64,000 nucleotides of DNA. Source: Bacteroides sp. CAG:1076. Lineage in GTDB: Bacteria; Bacteroidota; Bacteroidia; Bacteroidales; Bacteroidaceae. The translations under genes and the position numbers were made by a program. The stretch covers positions 4,207 to 68,206 of the forward strand of contig HF993255.1 in the NCBI GenBank assembly GCA_000436795.1, in the 5' to 3' direction. Below, one piece after another: positions 8,223 through 16,871 of this stretch. Each line of letters begins with the position of its first letter. The stretch's first letter is position 1. A model generated the notes under the pieces. It did no database searches, had not been told where the DNA came from, and worked only from the letters and a program-made list of their open reading frames with translations.

Positions 8223-10736
8223 TTATTTTAAATCGACTACCGTTATGCCTGCTCCTCCAAATTGTACATGTTCATCCTGGAAGTGTGCTACTCCCGGCAC
8301 GGTAGCGAGATATTGGCGTATAAGTGTGCGAAGAATACCTGTTCCGGTTCCGTGCAGAATACGTACACGGCTTACTCCGACAAGTATAGCATCGTCGATA
8401 AAATAAGTTACGGCCTGTATGGCTTCATCGCCTCTCATGCCTCGCACGTCGATATCCTGCTTGAAGTTCAGCTTCTTTTCGTACATGCGATCTTGCGTTT
8501 CACTGCTGACGAAAGTTGCCTTCGCCGTATTGAGAGTTTGCTTGGGAGCTTCGGTACGTTCCAGTCGGTCTGCTTTCACATTGGTTTTCATCAGTCCGAA
8601 CATGACTACGGCATTTTTTCCGTTGAGCTCCATAATTTGTCCTACGCTGGTTTGTCCTTTGATGCGTACATAGTCGCCTGCCTGAAGCGGGATGACTTTA
8701 GGTACCGGCTGGACTGCTGGCTGATTGGCTTGCTTACTCTTTTTGTCTTTCTTGCGTTCTTGTTTTTCGCGCAATTTTTCCATCTTGCGTGCTATTTTTT
8801 CTTCCATAGCCGCTTTGTCAGCCTCTTCTACCTGTTGGCGGAAGTCGGTCAGTTCCTGACGTGCCATGCGGGTACGTTCTTTTTCTGCCTGCGCTTCCTT
8901 GATGGTACGGATTGTATTTTCTATTTTGGCATTCGACTCTTGCAACAGATGTTCTGCGTCTTCTCGTGCCTTTTTCAAGATTTCCTTGCGGCTTTTTTCC
9001 AGTTCTTCCAGCTCTTTTTCGTAACGGGCAATGGTGTCTTCCATTATTTTTTCCCGTTTGCGGATGTTCTGGCGTTTAGTTTCCCAATAGCGCTTGTCGC
9101 GTACAATATCTTGCAGATACTTGTCACTCTGTATGTATTCGCTTCCCACTATTTCCGAAGCATCGGCTATGACCTCTTCCGGAAGTCCGATTTTTCGAGC
9201 AATCTCTACGGCAAACGAGCTTCCCGGATTGCCAATCTGCAACTGGAAAAGTGCACGCATCTCGTGCCGGTCGTACAACATGGCACCGTTTACTACTCCT
9301 TCATGGTCTTCGGCAAAGTGTTTCAAGTTCTGATAATGGGTGGTAATTACTCCAAATGTTTTTTTTGCATTGAAACGTTTCAATACAGCTTCTGCAATAG
9401 CTCCGCCGATTTGCGGTTCTGTACCTCCTCCGAACTCGTCAATCAGTATCAGGCTTTTTTCGTTGCAGTACTTCATCATATTCTTCATATTTGTCAGATG
9501 TGAAGAATAAGTACTCAGATCATCTTCAATACTTTGCTCATCACCTATATCGATAAAGATACTGCTGAAGATTCCGGCGTGACTGCGTTCGTGCATGGAT
9601 ACCAGCATACCGCATTGAAGCATATATTGCAATAGTCCGACCGTTTTCAGGCAGACGGACTTTCCACCAGCATTGGGACCGGAAATCAACAGAATACGCT
9701 GTCCGGTATTCAGTTCGATATCGAGAGGTACTACCTTTTTATTATGTTTGGCTAAAGACATCTGGAGAAGCGGGTGTACAGCTTCGAACCAGTCTATTAC
9801 CTGCCGATGCTCGAACGACGGTTTGATACCTTTGATGTCGATGCCCAAAAGTGCCTTTGCCCGGATAAAGTCGATTTCGGCAAGAAACTCGTATGATTGA
9901 AGAATAGCCGGAACCTGCGGACGTACTGTGGCTGAGAATTCGGTGAGTATACGGATTATTTCACGACGTTCTTCTCCTTCCAGTTCACGGATACGGTTGT
10001 TGGCTTCCACAACTTCGGCCGGTTCGATAAATACTGTTTTTCCGGTAGCCGATTCATCGTGTACGATACCTCGTATTTTTCTCTTCATGCCAGGAGCAAC
10101 AGGTATCACAAGTCGCCCGTCGCGCATAGTAGGAGCAACGTCCTTGTCGACATAACCTTCCGATTGAGCTGCACGCAGGATATTGTTCAGGCTTCGGGAT
10201 ATACTTCCTGTAGTAGACGCCAGTTCGCGGCGGATACGTAGAAGTTCGGAAGAAGCATTGTCTTTTACCTTTCCGAATTTATCGAGTATATTATTGATGC
10301 GTGTGATAAGTTGGGGAAATACCATGATATCTCCAGCCAGTTCATGCAAGGCTGGGTAGGGAGAATGAACATCGTCATCGTTTGTTTGTTCTTCCTCGTC
10401 TGTTTGTTGCAGAAAGCGTACGATGTCGCGTATCGTTTCCAGCGAACGGCGAAGATCGAACAATTCCTGTTCATCCATGTACATACCCTCTACACGTATA
10501 CGCTTGAGTGACGGACGGACATCAAAAAAGTACTGGCTTGGGAAATCATCCTCCTCTTGGGTGATACGGACAAATTCCGTTACTTGCTCCAGCCGGCGGT
10601 TTATTTCGTTATAATCATCGGAAAAGTCCATCTGGTCAACTCTTTCTTCTCCCAGCGTGCTGAGACATTTGGTCTTTAAAAGCTGACGTATTTGGTCGAA
10701 TCCGATTTTCTGTTCAAAGTTTTGCGGATATATCAT
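8223..10736 (-). CDS. mutS2: Endonuclease MutS2
   Basis: An 837-aa MutS2. The core and lever segment is about residues 1-320. The ATPase has Walker A GPNAGGKS near 355 and Walker B LILIDEFGGGTEP near 430. A long coiled coil rich in Lys and Glu spans about 520-680. A KOW-like segment (AGDYVRIKGQ) follows, and the C-terminal Smr domain has DVRGMRGDEA and the HGTGTGILR loop. MutS2 proteins act on branched DNA or rescue collided ribosomes rather than in mismatch repair. It is divergent from tRNA-Ser. Confidence 0.96.
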   Translation of the reverse strand: MIYPQNFEQKIGFDQIRQLLKTKCLSTLGEERVDQMDFSDDYNEINRRLEQVTEFVRITQEEDDFPSQYFFDVRPSLKRIRVEGMYMDEQELFDLRRSLETIRDIVRFLQQTDEEEQTNDDDVHSPYPALHELAGDIMVFPQLITRINNILDKFGKVKDNASSELLRIRRELASTTGSISRSLNNILRAAQSEGYVDKDVAPTMRDGRLVIPVAPGMKRKIRGIVHDESATGKTVFIEPAEVVEANNRIRELEGEERREIIRILTEFSATVRPQVPAILQSYEFLAEIDFIRAKALLGIDIKGIKPSFEHRQVIDWFEAVHPLLQMSLAKHNKKVVPLDIELNTGQRILLISGPNAGGKSVCLKTVGLLQYMLQCGMLVSMHERSHAGIFSSIFIDIGDEQSIEDDLSTYSSHLTNMKNMMKYCNEKSLILIDEFGGGTEPQIGGAIAEAVLKRFNAKKTFGVITTHYQNLKHFAEDHEGVVNGAMLYDRHEMRALFQLQIGNPGSSFAVEIARKIGLPEEVIADASEIVGSEYIQSDKYLQDIVRDKRYWETKRQNIRKREKIMEDTIARYEKELEELEKSRKEILKKAREDAEHLLQESNAKIENTIRTIKEAQAEKERTRMARQELTDFRQQVEEADKAAMEEKIARKMEKLREKQERKKDKKSKQANQPAVQPVPKVIPLQAGDYVRIKGQTSVGQIMELNGKNAVVMFGLMKTNVKADRLERTEAPKQTLNTAKATFVSSETQDRMYEKKLNFKQDIDVRGMRGDEAIQAVTYFIDDAILVGVSRVRILHGTGTGILRTLIRQYLATVPGVAHFQDEHVQFGGAGITVVDLK

Positions 10737-10778
10737 TGTTTGATATTAGTCTATATTTATATATGAGTTTTCGAGGTA

Positions 10779-10810
10779 CAAAGTTACGATAATAGGAAAA
10801 AATAATCAAA
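10779..10810 (-). promoter_or_regulatory. Promoter of mutS2
   Basis: On the minus strand TTTG (plus 10807-10810), 20 bp, then TAACTTTG (plus 10779-10786) is a full consensus match, 42 bp before the start codon. Confidence 0.75.
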
Positions 10811-10824
10811 AAAGGGGCAAATTA

Positions 10825-10855
10825 TTTGCAGATTTGGAAATAATGCGTACCTTTG
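10825..10855 (+). promoter_or_regulatory. Promoter of tRNA-Ser
   Basis: TTTG (10825-10828), 19 bp, TACCTTTG (10848-10855) is one of the cleanest consensus promoters in the window, 39 bp before the tRNA. Confidence 0.82.
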
Positions 10856-10894
10856 CAACGCTTTTGAAACGAAGCACTCTTGTAAGAGAGTTTT

Positions 10895-10979
10895 GGAGAG
10901 GTGGCAGAGTGGTCGATTGCGGCGGTCTTGAAAACCGTTGTACTGCGAGGTACCCGGGGTTCGAATCCCTGTCTCTCCG
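10895..10979 (+). tRNA. tRNA-Ser (anticodon TGA)
   Basis: An 85-nt class II tRNA. Acceptor GGAGAGG pairs with TCTCTCC, the anticodon loop in CGGTCTTGAAAACCG gives TGA, a long variable arm follows, and the T-arm is GGGTTCGAATCCC. CCA is not encoded. It has its own promoter and a strong terminator. Confidence 0.96.
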
Positions 10980-10987
10980 CTGTTTAT

Positions 10988-11029
10988 AAAAAAGGTCCCG
11001 TAAAATTGATGTTTTACGGGACCTTTTTT
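10988..11029 (+). terminator. Terminator of tRNA-Ser
   Basis: An 18-bp perfect inverted repeat, GGTCCCGTAAAA / TTTTACGGGACC with A/T extensions and a 6-nt loop. It ends in six T residues. Confidence 0.93.
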
Positions 11030-11252
11030 ATTTAAATGTTTTCATCGAAAATTTGTGTCCTGAAATAGAATGTAGCAAGAAGTTGGATATTTTGTATATA
11101 AGCTTGACAGCTTAGTATCGAGGAAAAATGCCTTTTTATTTTCCATTTTGAATGTCGTTTTATGGGAAACAGACTGAAAAATTAAAATATTTCAAAAGAA
11201 AATGAACCTATTACCAACTTTGATTGTTAGGTAAAGAAAAACCAAAAAGAGA

Positions 11253-12119
11253 ATGAATAAAGTTTATGTATTATTGATGGCTGGTGTTTTGGCTGCTTCA
11301 TGCTCGAAAAAAGAAGTGGAAATGCCACAGGAAGGGAAGGATTTAATTGAAATTGTAACGAACGTGGCTCCTCAGACACGAGTTCCGAATTTGGAACAGG
11401 ACGGAAGCGGTAATTTTGTGCAAGGTGATGTCTTGTCCGTTTTTGTGTCGGGAAATATGAATACCATTCATACTACATATACATTGGGCACGACTTCGAT
11501 GACATGGAGCGGGCTTAAATTGGCGGGAGATGTTTCGGAAGTTACTTTTTCGGCCTGCTATCCGCAACAGGAGTTAGGCAGCGATGGTACATTTGAGTTT
11601 AATACTTACTCGGCAGAATATAAGGATTTGTTGCTGTCTGAAGCACAGAAGGTAACTGTTGGTACTCCTAAGCCGGTCAATCTTTCTTTTAATCATGCTA
11701 TGCATTTGCTGAATGTCAACTTTACTTCTGACGGATATTATTCGGCAGAAGAACTGAAAACTTTAGTTACTACTTGTAAGGCAAAAGCGTCATGCGTAGT
11801 AGATGCTGCTTCAGGAAGGATAAAAGAGACCAAACCGGGGGTAGAAAGTTTTATAGCAGAAGGTGCAGCTGCTGCTTTTTATCTTGTTCCACAGTCTACT
11901 TCAGATGTAATTTTATCTGTTAAAATCAATCAGTTGACAAAAGAATATAGTCTGAAAACTCTTTTAGAAGATTTAGGAACTCCACAGGAAACGTTACAAG
12001 GAGGAAAGAAAATCACTTTGACACTTAAATTATGTAAGGATAAGATTATTGTAGAAAGTGGTTCTATTGGTGCATGGGGAGATCAGGCTACAGTAGACGG
12101 TGAGGTTGTTATCGGCTGA
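11253..12119 (+). CDS. Fimbrillin-family lipoprotein
   Basis: A 288-aa exported lipoprotein. The signal peptide ends in the lipobox LAASC (Cys 17). The body looks like the FimA/Mfa fimbrillin fold: GNFVQGDVLSVFVSG, YPQQELGSDGTFEFN and SFNHAMHLLNVNF are typical of minor fimbriae or anchor-like proteins in Bacteroidales. No usher, anchor or other fimbrial genes are adjacent, so it is an isolated member. A weak promoter-like CAACTTTG lies at 11213-11220. The C-terminus (IGAWGDQATVDGEVVI) suits a donor strand, but this is inferred. Confidence 0.75.
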   Translation: MNKVYVLLMAGVLAASCSKKEVEMPQEGKDLIEIVTNVAPQTRVPNLEQDGSGNFVQGDVLSVFVSGNMNTIHTTYTLGTTSMTWSGLKLAGDVSEVTFSACYPQQELGSDGTFEFNTYSAEYKDLLLSEAQKVTVGTPKPVNLSFNHAMHLLNVNFTSDGYYSAEELKTLVTTCKAKASCVVDAASGRIKETKPGVESFIAEGAAAAFYLVPQSTSDVILSVKINQLTKEYSLKTLLEDLGTPQETLQGGKKITLTLKLCKDKIIVESGSIGAWGDQATVDGEVVIG

Positions 12120-12200
12120 TTTCTTGCAACAGAAAAGTACGGAAGGTTTCCCTGCTAAAATAAAATCTCGATAGGTTTATAAAGTATAACAGATATAGGC

Positions 12201-12257
12201 AAAGAGTCGTATCATGCTCTCTGGACAGAGGGAAGATACGACTCTTTCATTTTTTTG
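12201..12257 (+). terminator. Terminator downstream of the fimbrillin gene
   Basis: AAAGAGTCGTATC (12201-12213) pairs perfectly with GATACGACTCTTT (12235-12247), followed by a T tract. Confidence 0.88.
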
Positions 12258-12331
12258 TTGTTTACCCTATATGGTTACGGATTGCATACGTTGGGAATCT
12301 GTTTATGATAGATGTAATTCCTGTTACCGTC

Positions 12332-12362
12332 TTGAATATCTTCAATTTATTTTATATCTTTG
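12332..12362 (+). promoter_or_regulatory. Promoter of the lipocalin gene
   Basis: TTG (12332-12334), 20 bp, TATCTTTG (12355-12362). Because it lies downstream of the ATG at 12305, it fixes the true start at 12380. Confidence 0.7.
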
Positions 12363-12379
12363 AGAATAATCTTACTACG

Positions 12380-12907
12380 ATGAAAAATATATTGTTTCTT
12401 TTATGTACCCTTTTGAGTATGGGTGGTTGTTCGTCGGTACAAGACGACCGTATGGCATCATTGGATAACAGTACGGTAACCGAGTTTGATATATCTCGTT
12501 TTATGGGACGCTGGTACGAAATAGCCCGTTATGAACATCGTTTTGAAAAAGGGATGACTCACGTAACGGCAACGTATACATTGCGCGATAATGGAAGCAT
12601 TTCCGTAAAGAATGAAGGTTATAAGAACGGAAAGCATAAGGAAGTTAAGGGACGTGCCAAACAACCTGATCCGAAGGATCCGGGCAAACTGAAGGTTTCG
12701 TTCTTTCTTTGGTTTTATTCCGATTATTACGTGCTCGACGTAGATCCTGATTATCGTTATGTATTGATAGGAAGCAGTTCTGATAAATACCTTTGGATTA
12801 TGAGTCGTGAGAAAACCTTGCCGGCCAAGAAACAGGAAGAGCTGCTCGATGAACTTCGTACAAGAGGATATGATACCAGTAAACTGCTTTTTGTAGAACA
12901 AGAATAG
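12380..12907 (+). CDS. Outer-membrane lipocalin (Blc-like lipoprotein)
   Basis: A 175-aa lipoprotein. The signal MKNILFLLCTLLSMGGC ends in a lipobox at Cys 17. The lipocalin signature FDISRFMGRWYEIARYEHRFEKG (with the GxW motif) follows, then beta strands such as TATYTLRDNGSISV and the RVLIGSSSDKYLWIMSR-like closing strand (YVLIGSSSDKYLWIMSR). Blc proteins sit in the outer membrane and bind lipids, probably in envelope stress. An upstream in-frame ATG at 12305 is rejected because the promoter lies after it. Confidence 0.92.
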   Translation: MKNILFLLCTLLSMGGCSSVQDDRMASLDNSTVTEFDISRFMGRWYEIARYEHRFEKGMTHVTATYTLRDNGSISVKNEGYKNGKHKEVKGRAKQPDPKDPGKLKVSFFLWFYSDYYVLDVDPDYRYVLIGSSSDKYLWIMSREKTLPAKKQEELLDELRTRGYDTSKLLFVEQE

Positions 12908-12940
12908 TTCTCGTATTGCATTATTTAGCCTGGCAGGATA

Positions 12941-13483
12941 TTATAATCCCGGAGGTAGTTTGTTGGCCATTAGTTTCCGGCAGTTGAAAGTTTCTCCGTC
13001 GGCAGTGAACGTTCCGTCACCTCGTGCGTGGATCATCCGCTGGTCTGTACAATCACGGTTCTCTACGACTCGCATAACTTTTAACACCACAAATCCATAG
13101 CGTTCAATATAGTCTGTAACCTTACATTCCAGACAAGCGATACATCCGTCAAGCAGCGGAGCCTGAACGGTTTGTGCCGGAAGAGCTTTAAGATGGAACA
13201 AACTGAACTTGTCTGTATCGACGCCGCTGACAGTACCGATGCGTATTACTTTATCTATCATTTGTGCAGGAGGAATACATACTACACATTCTCTGGTGCG
13301 CATCATTGTACCAAATGAATAATTCCATTCGCCTGTGGTAAGAACAATGTGCTGGTCGAAGTCGATAGCCATTGTCCATGAAATAGTCATTACGTTATTT
13401 TTCCTACCGTCGGAAGTTGTGACGAGTACTACCGGTCCTGGCTCTATGTAAGTCAATGCTTTTTCTATGGGTACTTCTTTCAT
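12941..13483 (-). CDS. Flavin reductase-like domain protein
   Basis: A 180-aa FMN-binding split-barrel protein. GPVVLVTTSDGRKNNVMTIS near residue 17 and ECVVCIPPAQMIDKV near 65 are the usual flavin-contact segments of flavoredoxin-like reductases. Catalysis of flavin or metal reduction is inferred from the family. It is separated from the decayed AAA gene upstream by about 170 bp. Confidence 0.85.
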   Translation of the reverse strand: MKEVPIEKALTYIEPGPVVLVTTSDGRKNNVMTISWTMAIDFDQHIVLTTGEWNYSFGTMMRTRECVVCIPPAQMIDKVIRIGTVSGVDTDKFSLFHLKALPAQTVQAPLLDGCIACLECKVTDYIERYGFVVLKVMRVVENRDCTDQRMIHARGDGTFTADGETFNCRKLMANKLPPGL

Positions 13484-13651
13484 GCTGCTATAGATTATAG
13501 GTTATACTTTATGGTGTTTCCGCCTTCGGCTGGGTAGTCGGAATCTTTTTCTTTCAGCTTACGTAGCCTGAACTTTCTGTCAGCGTTCAGGCTGCGTATT
13601 CCGAAGGTAACGTTTTTCTTTCTGGCGAACAAACATTCTGCCAGACATTTT
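13484..13651. other. Intergenic hairpin region
   Basis: A 13-bp hairpin (13561-13573 with 13585-13597, core AGCCTGAAC / GTTCAGGCT) lies here. It may end transcription from the AAA remnant. A minus-strand open frame with no ATG overlaps it; I cannot recognise it. Confidence 0.4.
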
Positions 13652-14113
13652 TCATGCCCTGAATCCGATACGGCAAGGTGATGTCAGTTTCAAATTCATC
13701 GCATGTAGGAAATTCATTTCCGCCTCTTTCACGTCGCATACTTCTATCGTACTGAACAATTGCAGACGTTTGTCTACAGGATGAGGCTCCGACATTACCC
13801 TCTGCGCCATACTCTTGATGATACCTTGTTCTACCAGATTGTGTACCCAGCGTCCGTTCCCAAAATATTCATCCCGCATTCTGGTTTCTTTTTCAATCAG
13901 ACGGTTCAGATATTCATCAGCTTCAGGAGTCAGGACAAAGTTGCGGCTTTTCAAAATGCGATGCGCTATTTCACTCAGTTCGTCCGAAGTATAATCATCG
14001 AAGTAGAAACGGAGTGGAAAACGTTCCTTTAACCCCGGATTACTTTTGAGCAGTTTTTGCATTTTATCCTCATAACCGGCCCGGATGACAATCAGGTCGG
14101 GATTTGGCTCCGA
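13652..14113 (-). pseudogene. C-terminal remnant of an AAA+ ATPase (SpoVK/CbbX/EccA-like)
   Basis: The frame reads NPDLIVIRAGYEDKMQKLL, then FPLRFYFDDYTSDELSEIAH, and ends IGFRA. These are the sensor and C-terminal lid parts of the SpoVK/CbbX-type AAA+ family (IVIxAGYxDxM, F.DYTxxEL). Walker A and B are missing: a stop at 14114-14116 interrupts the frame and the sequence beyond does not resemble an ATPase. It is about a quarter of a normal protein and surely inactive as an ATPase. An internal ATG would give 136 aa. Confidence 0.8.
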
Positions 14114-14260
14114 TCATATTGTAAGGAGTGCATTGATAACTTCTTAACAAAAAACTGAAAACGAGCCTCATCGTTTTGTAAAGAATATCATGAACTCTTG
14201 TCATATTAAGAGATAATCCTTACATTTGAGTGAAGATAAAAAACGGATGGGTATGTCGTA

Positions 14261-14403
14261 CATGAAATTTTTCCTTTGTCATAGCACCGGCTCATGGAGG
14301 CAGCAATTTCTACGACGGCTGGATGAAAAATGAGCGTTCGGCCATGATTTCGTGTAATGACGGTTTCCGTTTCGTGAGTTTTCTGATTGAAGTAATAGAC
14401 TAA
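14261..14403 (+). pseudogene. Short 3' remnant of an unidentified gene (possibly FGE-sulfatase-type domain)
   Basis: Just before the alcohol dehydrogenase the plus strand reads IAPAHGGSNFYDGWMKNE, then CNDGFRFV and stops at 14401. The GGS and GFRFV ends resemble the C-terminus of formylglycine-generating-enzyme-like domains. No start codon or upstream coding sequence exists (stop at about 14258). The identification is tentative; the impression of decay is stronger. Confidence 0.4.
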
Positions 14404-14415
14404 AAATATAAAAAT

Positions 14416-15459
14416 ATGTTGGCATATACTTATATGGAGCACGGACGTTTTTCATTGATAGAGAAGCCCGTGCCGGAATTGAAAGGCCCCCGTGATGCAG
14501 TGGTGCGCGTCACATTGGGAAGTATTTGTACCAGCGATTTGCATATCAAGCATGGAAGTGTACCTCGTGCCGTGCCGGGCATTACCGTAGGGCATGAGAT
14601 GGTTGGCGTTGTAGAACAGGTAGGCGAGGAGGTTACCACCGTGAAGCCCGGCGACCGCGTGACGGTCAACGTAGAAACTTTCTGTGGAGAATGCTTCTTC
14701 TGCCGTCATGGATATGTGAACAATTGCGAAGACGAACACGGAGGCTGGGCACTGGGCTGCCGCATCGATGGCGGACAGGCGGAATATGTACGGGTACCTT
14801 ATGCCGATCAGGGGCTGAACCGCATTCCTGAAGGCGTAACCGATGAACAAGCACTTTTCGTGGGAGATATTCTTGCCACCGGATTCTGGGCGGCACGTAT
14901 CTCGGAAATAACGCCCGACGATACCGTTCTTATCATCGGAGCCGGTCCCACGGGTATCTGTACTTTACTGTGTACGATGCTGAAACGCCCTAAACAGATC
15001 GTCGTATGCGAGCAGTCGGAAGAACGCATCCGCTTTGTTTGTGAGCACTATCCCGATGTACGGGTTGTACGACCGGAAGAATGTGCCCGAGAAGTACGCA
15101 GACTCAGTGCACATGGAGGAGCCGACGTCGTGATCGAAGTGGCGGGAACCGACGAAACATTCCGCATGGCGTGGGAATGTGCCCGTCCGAATGCCATCGT
15201 AACCATTGTCGCACTTTACGATCGTCCTCAGATACTTCCGCTGCCCGACATGTACGGAAAGAACCTGACCTTCAAGACCGGTGGCGTGGACGGTTGCGAC
15301 TGTGCCGAGATTCTCCGCCTGATAGCCGAGGGCAAGATTGATACCACACCGCTCATTACCCACCGTTTCCCGCTCGACCAGATAGAAGAAGCCTATCGCA
15401 TCTTCGAGAACCGTCTGGATGGAGTCATCAAGGTAGCCATTACCGAAAAGACAAAGTAG
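14416..15459 (+). CDS. Zinc-dependent alcohol dehydrogenase (MDR family)
   Basis: A 347-aa medium-chain dehydrogenase. Catalytic zinc ligands are in SICTSDLHIKHGS (Cys), GHEMVGVVEQVG (His-Glu) and the later GDI segment. Structural zinc ligands are in NVETFCGECFFCRHGYVNNC. The NAD(P)-binding loop is VLIIGAGPTGICT near residue 172. It resembles Zn-dependent alcohol/butanediol/threonine dehydrogenases; the substrate is unknown. The flavin reductase gene 66 bp downstream is probably in the same transcript. Confidence 0.9.
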   Translation: MLAYTYMEHGRFSLIEKPVPELKGPRDAVVRVTLGSICTSDLHIKHGSVPRAVPGITVGHEMVGVVEQVGEEVTTVKPGDRVTVNVETFCGECFFCRHGYVNNCEDEHGGWALGCRIDGGQAEYVRVPYADQGLNRIPEGVTDEQALFVGDILATGFWAARISEITPDDTVLIIGAGPTGICTLLCTMLKRPKQIVVCEQSEERIRFVCEHYPDVRVVRPEECAREVRRLSAHGGADVVIEVAGTDETFRMAWECARPNAIVTIVALYDRPQILPLPDMYGKNLTFKTGGVDGCDCAEILRLIAEGKIDTTPLITHRFPLDQIEEAYRIFENRLDGVIKVAITEKTK

Positions 15460-15525
15460 CACAATGCGTAAAGCAAGAAAATCGTTTGAAAACCATTAAA
15501 GATAAAGAGAAAGGAGTAAACACCT

Positions 15526-16086
15526 ATGAGAAAAGATTTTGGAGTAAAAACCTGGTTATACCCGATGCCCGTATTTATCGTGGCAGCTTACGATGAAAAT
15601 GGAGTTCCCAATGCCATGAATGCCGCATGGGGAGGTACGTATACAGATGATATGGTAGGCATTTGTCTGTCGGAAGGACATAAGACAACCAAGAATATTC
15701 TTGCGACACGTGCCTTTACCGTCAGCATGGGTACAGCCGACCGCGTAACAGAATGCGACTATGTAGGTATCGTGTCGGGCAACAAGGAACCCGATAAGTT
15801 TGCGCATGCCGGATTCCATGCCGTCAAATCTGCTTTTGTCAACGCTCCCGTCATCGAAGAACTTCCCATGACACTGGAGTGCGAGCTTGTTTCGTACGAT
15901 GCCGAAACCTGTTACATGACCGGTCGCATCGTCAACGTGTCCGTCGATGAAAGCGTATTGGGTGAAGACGGCAAGATAGATGTTGCCAAACTGAGACCGA
16001 TCACGTTCGATCCGGTTCATCATGCCTATTTGGAAATCGGTCCGAAAGTAGGCAATGCCTTTTCCGACGGAAAGAAACTGAAATAA
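15526..16086 (+). CDS. Flavoredoxin-like flavin reductase
   Basis: A 186-aa FMN-binding split-barrel protein. LYPMPVFIVAAYDENG, MNAAWGGTYTDDMVGICLSEGHKTTKNI and FTVSMGTADRV are characteristic of the flavoredoxin branch. The ribosome site AGGAG lies about 10 bases before the ATG. It follows the alcohol dehydrogenase and precedes a convergent terminator. It is only distantly like the protein at 12941. Confidence 0.88.
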   Translation: MRKDFGVKTWLYPMPVFIVAAYDENGVPNAMNAAWGGTYTDDMVGICLSEGHKTTKNILATRAFTVSMGTADRVTECDYVGIVSGNKEPDKFAHAGFHAVKSAFVNAPVIEELPMTLECELVSYDAETCYMTGRIVNVSVDESVLGEDGKIDVAKLRPITFDPVHHAYLEIGPKVGNAFSDGKKLK

Positions 16087-16091
16087 ACAAT

Positions 16092-16138
16092 AAAGTCAAT
16101 CAGTCTGTATAAAAACAGTTCAGGCCGATTGACTTTTT
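16092..16138 (+). terminator. Bidirectional terminator
   Basis: AAAGTCAATC (16092-16101) pairs with GATTGACTTT (16127-16136), followed by more T. It serves the flavin reductase and probably the convergent DUF1847 gene. Confidence 0.82.
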
Positions 16139-16167
16139 CTATATACGATGATATTTACCTCAGAAAA

Positions 16168-16830
16168 TTACTTTTTCTCTTCCCCCTTAAAGAACTTCTT
16201 CCGGTAATACGAATTGGCAGTATAAAGTGCGGCAGCAGGATTGTTCCCCGTAACACGGTCTTTGGTTACCAGCGTAGTGGTATACGCATCAGCATACTTG
16301 TAGAACAAGCTGTCATGTCCCACGCACAAACCGATTACCACATTCAAGTCCGTTTTTGCCTCGTTCAGCAGACGTGCCTGTAGAATCGGGTTGCACATCG
16401 CAGCACCTATGCTTTCACATTCGGCAGGAATACCCATCGAAGTCTTAGGCTTGCCGGCAACCTTACAAATTACCGAGTACGCTTCGAAACCGTTCGCCCG
16501 GAGAATACGAGCAAAGATACGCGCCTCGTTTATCAGTCCGATACAGTTGGCTATGCCGATACGGTGCGCATTGATCTTGCGGGCAAACTCCATGATCTCC
16601 TGCACACGCGTCCACTGGCAATACCCCTCATATTCCACTTCCGCACTGGCAATCATTATCCGGCGGTTATCCCCTTCATCATACCGTTCCAGCGCCCATT
16701 GCATATCCTCTTCCTTCAAGTTTGTAGTCAGGCAGAAATCAGGATAAGTACGGTCCTTATACTTACAGTTCTGTGTGCCGCAGTCCACACAAGAGTGTAT
16801 TTCTTTTTCCTTTTCCATAAAGCAATTCAT
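16168..16830 (-). CDS. DUF1847 putative metal-binding protein
   Basis: A 220-aa (or 216-aa, if it starts at the ATG at 16818) cytosolic protein. The N-terminal cluster CVDCGTQNC and many later Cys residues (ANCIGL, SVICKV, IPAECESIGAAMCNP, IGLCVGHDSLF) are typical of DUF1847, thought to bind metal. Function is unknown. It follows the LytS/LytT genes at a distance of about 40 bp, on the same strand. Confidence 0.82.
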   Translation of the reverse strand: MNCFMEKEKEIHSCVDCGTQNCKYKDRTYPDFCLTTNLKEEDMQWALERYDEGDNRRIMIASAEVEYEGYCQWTRVQEIMEFARKINAHRIGIANCIGLINEARIFARILRANGFEAYSVICKVAGKPKTSMGIPAECESIGAAMCNPILQARLLNEAKTDLNVVIGLCVGHDSLFYKYADAYTTTLVTKDRVTGNNPAAALYTANSYYRKKFFKGEEKK

Positions 16831-16871
16831 TTAGTTTTCAGAGAACGCTGCAAAGATATATATTTCTTCAT

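Noticed and set aside
8262..9503. 413-aa open frame antisense to mutS2
   Set aside because: It overlaps the well-supported mutS2 and has a repetitive Phe/Leu/Cys composition typical of an antisense shadow; no homologous motifs are seen.
12305..12379. Upstream extension of the lipocalin start
   Set aside because: The promoter lies within it, and the signal peptide starts at 12380.
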